NCBI GenBank assembly: GCA_030591305.1
Contig: JAUVBI010000032.1
Span: 1-18,009, forward strand
From: Pseudomonadota bacterium
Lineage (GTDB): Bacteria > Pseudomonadota > Gammaproteobacteria > Pseudomonadales > Halieaceae
Reading direction: 5' to 3'
DNA: 18,009 bases
This document shows, piece after piece, positions 1 to 6,609 of this stretch. The position numbers and the translations under genes are program-made. The notes beneath the pieces were generated by a model. It searched no databases, was not told where the DNA came from, and was given only the letters and a program-made list of their open reading frames with translations. Every line of letters starts with the position of its first letter. Positions within the stretch are counted from its first letter, which is position 1.

Positions 1-252
1 GATTTCGAGAGGTGTATAACTATAGGCGATGAGCGTTACGGGGCGGCCCTCAGCCCTGTGGACGGCCTGCCCATTCTCGGACTTTTAAACGTTGGAGTGA
101 TGGCGGATACCTGTCTGGCCGCCTTCGGTGCAGCCAGTATGGCACAGGTAAAAACAGAGCATACTGCACTAAAGTGGCTGGAAACGCTCGATTTTCCCTG
201 GGTAGCTATCAGCAGAGATTTCAAATGCCATGGGCTACTGAGCCCAGATTAA
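1..252 (+). CDS. Unidentified protein, C-terminal fragment (5' end outside window)
   Basis: An open frame runs in from the left edge and stops with TAA at 250-252, giving 83 visible residues. A GTG at 58 lies in frame, but reading is open upstream of it, so it is probably internal. The piece has a GLPILG segment (residues 21-26 of the fragment) and a small-residue-rich stretch (GVMADTCLAAFGAAS), then a Trp/Phe-containing tail ending in LLSPD. I do not recognise the family. The GLPILG pattern is faintly like the C-terminal lobe of FAD-dependent oxidoreductases, and the GVMADT stretch is faintly like a hotdog thioesterase helix. Neither is good enough to assign. It ends 7 bases from the convergent crotonase-family gene, with no obvious terminator between them. 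That it is a real gene is likely from the tight convergent packing. Confidence 0.5.
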   Translation, partial: DFERCITIGDERYGAALSPVDGLPILGLLNVGVMADTCLAAFGAASMAQVKTEHTALKWLETLDFPWVAISRDFKCHGLLSPD

Positions 253-259
253 CCAACGC

Positions 260-1018
260 CTATTGTCCTTTAAATCGCGGCGTACGCTTCTCGCGTTTGG
301 CCGCAAATCCTTCTTGAAGGTCTTCGGAATCCAAACACTGCCTGGACAGCTTCGTCGCCAATTCTGTATCGATAGAGCCGGATACCGCCTGTTGTAAAAT
401 GCTCTTCATAGCCCGCACCGCAAGGGGCGCTAGACCCGCAATATGCTGTGCCAATTTTTCAGTACTGCCTGCTAATTGGCCCGGTAATACGAGATGATCC
501 AGAAATCCAACCTCCAACATCGCCTCGGCATCGAACTCTTCAGACGCCACCAGAATTCTCTTTGCCAAATTGACACCCAGCCGCTCCACAAACCGGTTTA
601 TCCCCTCCGGCGGGTAGCACAAGCCAATAGCGGCTGCGGGGACCCGCAAGCGAGTTCCCTCAATGCCTATGCGAAAGTCACAACTGAGAGCCAACTCAAC
701 ACCCCCACCATAAACACTCCCGTTGAGAGCGCAGATAGTAGGGATATGTAAAGTCGCCAGCTGGTTGGTTGTGGCCTGGAAGCAATCGCCGCTTATTTCA
801 CCTGCACCCAGCTCACTTAACGATGCCCCGGCACAGAATGTCTTCTCTCCGGAACCGGTAACAACAAGAACCCTCACCTGTGCATCGGCTGCGACCTCTT
901 TCAAACAAGCCTGAATTGCTTCCAACTCTTCCCTGCCCAGTGAGTTATGCCTCTCTGGGTTGTTCAGCACCATTCGGCCAATGTGGCCGGCTCGACTGTA
1001 GGTAATTGTATTTTCCAT
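260..1018 (-). CDS. Enoyl-CoA hydratase/isomerase (crotonase) family protein
   Basis: This 252-residue protein has the usual crotonase length. The oxyanion-hole segment CAGAS lies near residues 62-66, and the second signature, YGGGVELALSCDFR, near 103-116. Glu108 corresponds to Glu144 of rat crotonase. The position equivalent to the second catalytic Glu164 is Ala128, in VPAAAIG. Acid/base water addition as in classical hydratases is therefore doubtful, and isomerase, decarboxylase, hydrolase or another crotonase chemistry is possible. The start is the ATG at 1018: it has a GGAG ribosome site about 8 bases upstream and a plausible promoter just before that. The frame stays open to 1153, but the extra 45 residues do not resemble the family. 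It is transcribed alone and away from tag. Its family is sure; its reaction is not. Confidence 0.88.
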   Translation of the reverse strand: MENTITYSRAGHIGRMVLNNPERHNSLGREELEAIQACLKEVAADAQVRVLVVTGSGEKTFCAGASLSELGAGEISGDCFQATTNQLATLHIPTICALNGSVYGGGVELALSCDFRIGIEGTRLRVPAAAIGLCYPPEGINRFVERLGVNLAKRILVASEEFDAEAMLEVGFLDHLVLPGQLAGSTEKLAQHIAGLAPLAVRAMKSILQQAVSGSIDTELATKLSRQCLDSEDLQEGFAAKREKRTPRFKGQ

Positions 1019-1039
1019 TTCTCTGTCTCCGGGTCTGTC

Positions 1040-1068
1040 GTTATAAGTCTCCGGAAATTGTGGCACAA
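1040..1068 (-). promoter_or_regulatory. Candidate sigma-70 promoter of the crotonase-family gene, overlapping a small palindrome
   Basis: On the - strand there is TTGTGC (1068-1063), a 17-base spacer, then TATAAC (1045-1040). The -10 box matches consensus at five of six bases; the -35 box matches at only three. Transcription would begin near 1033, about 15 bases before the ATG at 1018. This agrees with the short start chosen for the gene. The -35 overlaps a perfect 5-base-arm palindrome, TTGTG-G-CACAA, at 1058-1068, which could be a repressor site. The rest of the 154-base divergent region must also hold the tag promoter. I found only a CATAAT near 1152 without a convincing -35. Confidence 0.35.
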
Positions 1069-1172
1069 GCCCGCTCAATTCGCCAACGAAGCAAAGCCGA
1101 TAGTGGACATGATACAGGAGCCACCGCATACTCCCCCTGCCCTGTCCTTTCACATAATCATTAGGTCAAACC

Positions 1173-1754
1173 ATGACGAAGCGCTGCGCCTGGTGTGGAG
1201 ACGACCCACTCTACGTAAAATATCACGATGAGGAGTGGGGGGTTCCGGTCAAAGATGACAAAACCCTGTTTGAGTTCATCATACTGGAGGGCGCGCAGGC
1301 GGGCCTGGCCTGGATAACGGTACTGCGTAAACGTGAAGGTTACCGGACACTATTCGACAATTTTGATGCCGATAAGATTGCACGATATACCGACAAGAAG
1401 TTGGATAAACTTCTACTCGATCCGCGTATTATTCGAAACAGGCTCAAAGTCTATGGTGCGCGAAAAAATGCCAGGGCATTCCTCCAGGTCCAGGAGGAAA
1501 AAGGTAGCTTTTCCAACTATATCTGGAATTTTGTAGACGGAACACCTATTCAGAATACTTGGAAATCTCACTCCCAGCTGCCCGCTACCAGCCCGCTATC
1601 TGACACCATAAGCAAGGATATGAAAAAACGTGGGTTCACCTTTGTCGGCTCAACCATTATCTACGCCCACATGCAGGCCAGCGGGATGGTGAATGACCAC
1701 ACACAGGACTGCTTTCGCCAGCGGGAGTGCAGAAAGCTTGCCATCAGCCAGTAA
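1173..1754 (+). CDS. tag: DNA-3-methyladenine glycosylase I
   Basis: A base-excision repair enzyme that removes 3-methyladenine from alkylated DNA in the cytoplasm. The 193-residue protein aligns along its length with E. coli Tag, as remembered. The N-terminus has the pattern RCAWC, DPLY, YHDEEWGVP, followed by LEGAQAGLAWITVL. The four zinc ligands of the family are present: Cys5, His18, His176 and Cys180. The essential active-site glutamate is Glu39 in ILEG. The family core motif KKRGFTFVGSTI is at 151-162. The start ATG at 1173 has a weak AGG about 8 bases upstream and gives the expected N-terminus. The last 62 bases overlap the start region of the MATE transporter gene, so the two are probably co-transcribed. 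Pairing of a repair gene with an efflux pump could reflect shared exposure to toxic compounds, but that is inference. Confidence 0.95.
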   Translation: MTKRCAWCGDDPLYVKYHDEEWGVPVKDDKTLFEFIILEGAQAGLAWITVLRKREGYRTLFDNFDADKIARYTDKKLDKLLLDPRIIRNRLKVYGARKNARAFLQVQEEKGSFSNYIWNFVDGTPIQNTWKSHSQLPATSPLSDTISKDMKKRGFTFVGSTIIYAHMQASGMVNDHTQDCFRQRECRKLAISQ

Positions 1755-3081
1755 ACACGTATGGAAGCTGGCCTGGCCTAACATCCTCTCCAACCTGCTG
1801 TTTACCACGGTGGGGTTCATGCACATAAAGATTGTAGCCGAACTTGGAACAAGCTCCGTCGCCGCTGTCACCACCGGCCACAGGGTGTTCTTTCTCATTC
1901 AGGCCATTTTTATGGGGCTGTCTGTCGCCTCCACGGCCCTCGTTGCCCGCAGTTGGGGAGCGCAGAAACCGGAGCAGGCCGAAATGGTAGCCTGGACAAC
2001 TGTGTTGCTGTCGGCCGTACTCGGCACCCTGATTAGTATTCCCGTTGTACTCATTCCGGGGCATATTGCCGGGCTATTTGGGTTGGATGCAGAAACCACA
2101 CAGCTGGCAGCAAGTTTCATTTTTTACCTGGGTATATTCACCGTATTTTCAACAATAAGCATGATGCTATCGGCTGCGCTGCGCGCCACCGGCGATGTCA
2201 TCACACCCTTGTGGTTCCTATTCTTCAGCTCTGTGCTTAATATCACCTTCGCTTACCTGCTGGCCTTTGGTATCGGGCCATTTCCACAACTGGGTGTAGC
2301 GGGAGTTGCCCTGGGTGGAAGCGTAGCTAGTCTTGTCGTCACCTGCCTCTTCGTCTCATTCTGGTGGCGCGGAAAATTCGTCCTGAAAGCCGTAAAGCGC
2401 CTCTGGGTAGACCGGAAGGTCGCCAGGCAGCTCGCCTCCATAGGTGCCCCCGCGATATTAGAACAAGCCATTGTGCAACTGTCATTTTTGGTCTTCTTCG
2501 CCATCATCGCCCGATATGGCACAGAGGCATATGCAGCCTATGGCATAGGAATATCACTGGTTTCTTTTTCCATTGTAATCGGCTTCGGTTTTGGCATAGC
2601 AACGGCAACCATCGTGGGACAGCAACTGGGGGCCGGAAATCCGGATATAGCCATAACTACCGTGTGGCGCTCCCTGCGCATGGCGGTTATCGCAATGGTC
2701 ATTCTATCCGCTCTGTCAGCCTGGTACGCCAGGGATTTAGCCGGGTTTATGATTGATGACCCATTGGTAATAGACCTCACCGCTGCCTTTATTTACATGA
2801 TTGCCCTGTCGCAACCCCTGATGGCCTGTGAATTCACCCTGGCAGGCGCCCTGCGGGGTGCCGGAGATACACGATTCCCCCTGATCGCAACATTCTGTGG
2901 AATCATCCTCGGACGCTTACTCCCAGCCTCGATATTCGCTTACCTGGGTTTCTCTGTATATTGGATCTTCGGAGTGATGATTCTGGACTACAGTATTAAA
3001 GCCATGCTCCTGCTGCATCGCTTTCGTTCAAAAAAATGGCTGAATATCAGCTTTTCCCATTCTGAACCGGCTTCAAGTTAA
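1693..3081 (+). CDS. MATE family efflux transporter
   Basis: An integral inner-membrane protein of 462 residues with about 12 hydrophobic segments in two similar halves, the size of the NorM/DinF group. MATE proteins export cationic drugs or metabolites using a Na+ or H+ gradient. Supporting segments are LAWPNILSNLLFTTVGFM near the N-terminus, ALRATGDVITPL around 155-167, and the matching second-half piece ALRGAGDTRFPL around 388-400. These paired A-L-R-x-x-G-D-x sequences are characteristic of MATE repeats. The ATG at 1693 lies inside tag and overlaps it by 62 bases. A TTG at 1738, with GGGAG 10 bases upstream, would give a shorter N-terminus that starts closer to the first helix and is a serious alternative. 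The substrate cannot be predicted. The following tandem TetR gene is on the same strand and may regulate it. Confidence 0.92.
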   Translation: MTTHRTAFASGSAESLPSASKHVWKLAWPNILSNLLFTTVGFMHIKIVAELGTSSVAAVTTGHRVFFLIQAIFMGLSVASTALVARSWGAQKPEQAEMVAWTTVLLSAVLGTLISIPVVLIPGHIAGLFGLDAETTQLAASFIFYLGIFTVFSTISMMLSAALRATGDVITPLWFLFFSSVLNITFAYLLAFGIGPFPQLGVAGVALGGSVASLVVTCLFVSFWWRGKFVLKAVKRLWVDRKVARQLASIGAPAILEQAIVQLSFLVFFAIIARYGTEAYAAYGIGISLVSFSIVIGFGFGIATATIVGQQLGAGNPDIAITTVWRSLRMAVIAMVILSALSAWYARDLAGFMIDDPLVIDLTAAFIYMIALSQPLMACEFTLAGALRGAGDTRFPLIATFCGIILGRLLPASIFAYLGFSVYWIFGVMILDYSIKAMLLLHRFRSKKWLNISFSHSEPASS

Positions 3082-3084
3082 AAC

Positions 3085-3098
3085 AACTGTGGACAGTT
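3085..3098. promoter_or_regulatory. Perfect palindrome, candidate TetR-family operator
   Basis: AACTGT-GG-ACAGTT is an exact inverted repeat with 6-base arms and a 2-base centre. It begins four bases after the MATE stop codon and lies about 85 bases before the TetR-type gene. TetR-family regulators commonly bind short palindromes upstream of their own gene, so an autoregulatory operator is a reasonable guess. The site also contains TGGACA, which could serve as a weak -35 element. No convincing -10 follows at the right distance. It lacks the T-run of an intrinsic terminator for the MATE gene. Confidence 0.35.
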
Positions 3099-3182
3099 AC
3101 AAAAATAATACTTAAAGTTGGAATCTTAGAACAAACAGTACGTGCTTTACCTCAACTTCCAGGGTTTTAACATCAGTTGCGC

Positions 3183-4460
3183 ATGACTATCGACTCAAAA
3201 AAATCAGCGTCACCTTTCAATCGCACCACACAACACGACGCGAAGCGTACCGCCATTCTCTCCCAGGCAGCCCGTTTGTTTAATTCCAAGGGTTCCAGAG
3301 CCACTACGCTTAAAGATATTGCGGAAAGCCTCGGCCTTACCAAAACCAGTTTGTACTACTACGTGAAGACCAAAGAAGAGCTCATTTACCAATGCTATAT
3401 GGCAACCCTGGAGCTGCACCATGAAAACCTGGATCACATTGAAAAAACCTATAGCGATCCTATAGAGCGGATGACGGGCTTTTTCAGGCTGCACTTTGAA
3501 AACTGGCAGGCTTCTCAGGACGGTAAGGGAGTTCATTATGCAGCCCTTTTGGAGATCGCCTCTCTGCAGGGCCCCCACCGCACCGATGTGGAGGCCCTGT
3601 ACATTGCCATGTTCAAGCGTCTACGGCAGTATTTGCGGGACGGCATATCTTTAGGCGCACTACGGTCATTTGATACCACATCGGCCACCCGGGCCATACT
3701 GGGCTCGGTGGAGTGGTCATTTTCCTGGCTACATAAGATTCCCAAAGGCGAGGTCGCTGAGGTTGTGGCCCAGGCAATAGAGATACTGGCCCATGGGCTT
3801 TATAGCGGCGATCGGAAGTACCACCCCCTGCCCGTGACTCTCAAAAGTTCAGTCCAGCCAAACCTGGACGGCTTTAATCGCAAGCAACAGAATCGACTCA
3901 AGCAGGAAGCCTTTTATAAAACAGGTACCCGGTTTTTTAATAAAAAAGGGTTTAATGGCACATCCCTGGACGAAATCGTCGAGCACCTGAATGTCTCTAA
4001 AGGTGCCTTTTACTACCACATCAAAAACAAAGAGGACCTGCTGTTCAATTGCTATACCTATTCACTGGATATCATGGCGGCCATTTACAGCGACGCCATA
4101 GATTCAGGTGCCAGTGGGCTGCAAAATATTGATCAAACCTGCCGTCGCATTTTCATCGTACAAAATTCCGACCAAGGTCCGCTAATACGCTACAACACCA
4201 TCACCTCCCTGCCGATGGAGCGCAGGAAAAAAATTCTGGCACGAACCGATAAGTCGAACCAGCGGTTTGGAGACCTGATTCGCAACGGTATTAAGGATGG
4301 CAGCGTGCGCCCCATTAGTATCTTTGTCGCAGAAAATCTTATCTCCGGTGCGATCAATGCCTCCATGGATATTCAGCTGTGGCGCAGTGTAGACGACATA
4401 GAAGCGGTGGCAATCGATTACTTCGACATATTTATCAACGGCTTACTGCCACGCAAGTAA
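3183..4460 (+). CDS. Tandem (double-domain) TetR family transcriptional regulator
   Basis: A 425-residue protein, about twice the usual TetR length of near 200, because it carries two complete TetR-type DNA-binding domains. The first helix-turn-helix spans about residues 20-71 (GSRATTLKDIAESLGLTKTS, then LYYYVKTKEELI). The second spans about 237-292 (GFNGTSLDEIVEHLNVSKGA, then FYYHIKNKEDLL). Each is followed by a helical stretch of 130-170 residues that would be the ligand-binding/dimer domain. Both helix-turn-helices look intact. The ATG at 3183 was chosen. A TTG at 3177 in the same frame adds two residues and sits a little closer to the only AGGG upstream (3161). The TesB-type thioesterase gene follows after 25 bases, suggesting one transcript and an acyl-CoA or fatty-acid-like ligand. 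The target genes are unknown. Confidence 0.9.
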   Translation: MTIDSKKSASPFNRTTQHDAKRTAILSQAARLFNSKGSRATTLKDIAESLGLTKTSLYYYVKTKEELIYQCYMATLELHHENLDHIEKTYSDPIERMTGFFRLHFENWQASQDGKGVHYAALLEIASLQGPHRTDVEALYIAMFKRLRQYLRDGISLGALRSFDTTSATRAILGSVEWSFSWLHKIPKGEVAEVVAQAIEILAHGLYSGDRKYHPLPVTLKSSVQPNLDGFNRKQQNRLKQEAFYKTGTRFFNKKGFNGTSLDEIVEHLNVSKGAFYYHIKNKEDLLFNCYTYSLDIMAAIYSDAIDSGASGLQNIDQTCRRIFIVQNSDQGPLIRYNTITSLPMERRKKILARTDKSNQRFGDLIRNGIKDGSVRPISIFVAENLISGAINASMDIQLWRSVDDIEAVAIDYFDIFINGLLPRK

Positions 4461-4485
4461 ACCGAAACATATTGAGGAGCCCACA

Positions 4486-5343
4486 GTGGCCAACGATCTG
4501 GACAAACTGCTTAAATTTTTAGAAGTTGAGCGCATCGACAAATATCTTTTTATTGGAAAGAGCCCCAAAAGGCCCTCCCGCGTATTTGGCGGACAGGTGC
4601 TCGCCCAGGCCTTAAATTCCGCCATACGCACCGTAGAGGACGACCGCATTGCACACTCCATGCACGCCTATTTCCTGCGCCCGGGCAACCCCAGCAAACA
4701 GATCGTTTACGAGGTGGACCCCATTCGGGATGGCAGGAGTTTTACCACCCGCAGAGTCGTCGCCAAACAGGATGGCAGGGCTATTTTTAACACATCTGTG
4801 TCATTTCACACCGAGGAGCATGGCTTCAACCACCAAATTGATATGCCCCACATGCCCCCTCCAGAGGAATTACAGTCCGACCATGAATTCTGGTGCGAGA
4901 TGGCCAAAAAATATCCCGATAAGTTTCAAGCCCCTACCGTGGAACCCATCGAGCGGATGGCGGTAAATCGTCGCGACTACCTGGACCCACAGCCCACAGA
5001 ACCAGAGCAACACGCCTGGTTTCGCGCCTTGGGAGACCTGGGGGATGACCGCAGCAGGCACCAGACCATACTGGCGTATATGTCAGACTTCGCACTACTG
5101 GGCACTGCGCTTTGCCCACACCCCTATACCGGGCACAGTGCAAATATGCAGATGGCCAGCCTGGATCACGCCCTGTGGTTTCACCGGGATTTCAGGGCCG
5201 ACGAGTATCTGCTGTACTCAATGGATAGCCCCAGTGCCGCCGGTAATCGCGGGTTCAGCCGCGGAAGTTTTTATAATAGAGAGGGTGTACTGATCGCCTC
5301 CACTGCCCAGGAGTCACTACTTAGGCCCATTGAGTCGAGTTGA
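4486..5343 (+). CDS. tesB: Acyl-CoA thioesterase II
   Basis: Hydrolyses acyl-CoA to free acid and CoA in the cytoplasm. The 285-residue length is that of E. coli TesB, with two hotdog domains in tandem. The first carries VFGGQVLAQAL (33-43) and HAYFLRPG (60-67). The second carries MASLDHALWFHR (223-234) and ends with ASTAQESLLR. The catalytic triad of TesB (Asp, Thr, Gln) appears as Asp201 in YMSD, Ser225 in ASLDHA (Thr replaced by Ser, a change also seen in relatives) and Gln275. The start is GTG at 4486, preceded at a 6-base spacing by a strong GAGGAG at 4474-4479. It is probably co-transcribed with the tandem TetR gene. It ends two bases from the convergent histidine-phosphatase gene. Preferred chain length cannot be told. 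Confidence 0.93.
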   Translation: MANDLDKLLKFLEVERIDKYLFIGKSPKRPSRVFGGQVLAQALNSAIRTVEDDRIAHSMHAYFLRPGNPSKQIVYEVDPIRDGRSFTTRRVVAKQDGRAIFNTSVSFHTEEHGFNHQIDMPHMPPPEELQSDHEFWCEMAKKYPDKFQAPTVEPIERMAVNRRDYLDPQPTEPEQHAWFRALGDLGDDRSRHQTILAYMSDFALLGTALCPHPYTGHSANMQMASLDHALWFHRDFRADEYLLYSMDSPSAAGNRGFSRGSFYNREGVLIASTAQESLLRPIESS

Positions 5344-5346
5344 CTC
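5332..5346. other. Small inverted repeat spanning two convergent stop codons
   Basis: GAGTC-GAGTT-GACTC forms a 5-base stem that covers the tesB stop (5341-5343) and touches the first base of the opposing gene's stop (5346-5348). The genes leave only two bases between them. No T-run follows on either strand, so this is at best a weak bidirectional terminator and may be chance. Confidence 0.2.
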
Positions 5347-5897
5347 TAGTTGACCACAGTATCCATCTGAGCTCCCAGGGATAGCAGCTCAAGAGACCCG
5401 TCTTCTTTCAGGTTCAGGTGGGTAATCGATGCATTATCCGGCCAAAAATACAGGGTTTCAGCATGCCCGGAAATACTGCCAACAATCGCATTCAACACCA
5501 AAAAATGGGTAAAAACCACAGTGGGGGTTTTCAGTTCAAGCAATTTCCTCAGGGCGCAATCACGCCAGGCTAGCAACTCATCCGGCTGATCACACCAGCT
5601 CTGCTGCATAAAGCCCCGCAACCATGTTTTTCGCTCGGCAAGGGGAACCGGTGCGGGTATTTCGCGAAAGGCATCATCGATAGCAATGTCCAGCCCCAGT
5701 GTTTTAGCGAGAGGCTGTGCTGTTTCGCGGGCACGCTGCAGAGGACTGCTAACCAAGCCCGTATCCGACCCTATTCTGGGCAACAATAGCTGCGCGGCGG
5801 TGAGAGCTTGCTGCTCACCCAGAGTACTCAGCCCCGGGTCTGGGTCCTGCCCCCAACTCGCAGCGGCCTCGCCGTGGCGCACCAAAAAAATATCCAC
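5346..5897 (-). CDS. Histidine phosphatase family protein (SixA-like size)
   Basis: A 183-residue member of the phosphoglycerate mutase-like histidine phosphatase superfamily. The N-terminal catalytic motif is VRHGEA with nucleophile His8. It is followed by SPLQRARETA, with phosphate-binding Arg55, and by an acidic residue in FREIPAP (Glu79). The second catalytic histidine is present as His131 in VVFTHFLVLNAI. All parts needed for phosphatase activity are therefore visible. It is close in size to SixA, which dephosphorylates histidine-containing phosphotransfer domains, but the substrate cannot be inferred. The start codon is GTG at 5897. It shares its G with the upstream gene's TAG stop (TAGTG), so translation is probably coupled. 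It is the last gene of the aceK transcript. An asymmetric pair with the next gene is notable because only this one keeps both histidines. Confidence 0.88.
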   Translation of the reverse strand: MDIFLVRHGEAAASWGQDPDPGLSTLGEQQALTAAQLLLPRIGSDTGLVSSPLQRARETAQPLAKTLGLDIAIDDAFREIPAPVPLAERKTWLRGFMQQSWCDQPDELLAWRDCALRKLLELKTPTVVFTHFLVLNAIVGSISGHAETLYFWPDNASITHLNLKEDGSLELLSLGAQMDTVVN

Positions 5898-6604
5898 TAG
5901 CGGTACGTCACCAGCTTTTCACCCTTTTGAAAACCCAACAAGTCCAGGAAGGAGTGGTCGTTAAAATAGGAGAGTGACACTCTATCCCCGCTGTAAAATA
6001 GTTGCGTAACGGAGCAGTTTATAACCGGCTCATAAAAACTGTAGACATGCTCACTACCCAGGCCGAGAACTTGTGCAACGATTGTCGCGATAGTGCCCCC
6101 AGAGGTGAATAGCCCAATAGTCTTGCCAGCGCCCTGGGTGCGGATAATGTCCTGCAGTGCACGTCCTGCATTGGCGTTGTAATCTGCCCAGCTCTGTATT
6201 TCAGATTTGGGGCAGGAGGGAGAAACCCAGTAATTAAAAACGTCCTTGAGAACCTTCTGGTAATCCTTGCTGGAACTCAAGCCCTTATCGATCAGCGCCT
6301 GCAAAGCGAGGTTATTGTCCAGCACCATAGGCAGCAACACCTCGAACTGCTCCTCGTTCCGAATTTCATTAAACCGCGGATCGATAGAATGATCTGCACT
6401 TTGCGGCTGCGCAGAGGTCGCCAACTCAGCGGTCTTGCACTGCCGCTGTAAATCGCCACTGTAGGTCGCATCGAAGTGGATGCCGCAATCTCTTAAGTAC
6501 TCACCGAGAACAACGGCCTGACGACAACCCAGTGTAGAGAGCTTGTCATAGTTCTCCTCACCAAAAGAAGCCTGCCCGTGACGAATTACATAGATACTAG
6601 CCAT
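5897..6604 (-). CDS. Histidine phosphatase family protein lacking the usual second histidine
   Basis: A 235-residue protein of the phosphoglycerate mutase-like superfamily. It starts with YVIRHGQASFG, placing the nucleophile His9 correctly. It continues with STLGCRQA, then SGDLQRQCKTAE (phosphate-binding Arg54) and FNEI (Glu80). At the place where the family normally has a histidine followed by glycine, this protein reads LFTSGGTIATI, with Ser168 where His is expected. I recall a subgroup of the family with this TSGG form, so it may be a natural variant rather than a dead enzyme. It lies 5 bases after aceK, with AAGGTGG as ribosome site inside the aceK end. It runs into the second phosphatase by a one-base overlap. 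Substrate is unknown. Confidence 0.87.
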   Translation of the reverse strand: MASIYVIRHGQASFGEENYDKLSTLGCRQAVVLGEYLRDCGIHFDATYSGDLQRQCKTAELATSAQPQSADHSIDPRFNEIRNEEQFEVLLPMVLDNNLALQALIDKGLSSSKDYQKVLKDVFNYWVSPSCPKSEIQSWADYNANAGRALQDIIRTQGAGKTIGLFTSGGTIATIVAQVLGLGSEHVYSFYEPVINCSVTQLFYSGDRVSLSYFNDHSFLDLLGFQKGEKLVTYR

Positions 6605-6609
6605 TACGC

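Noticed and set aside
1019..1153. N-terminal extension of the crotonase-family gene to an upstream start
   Set aside because: The extra 45 residues do not look like the family, and a ribosome site and promoter lie just before the ATG at 1018.
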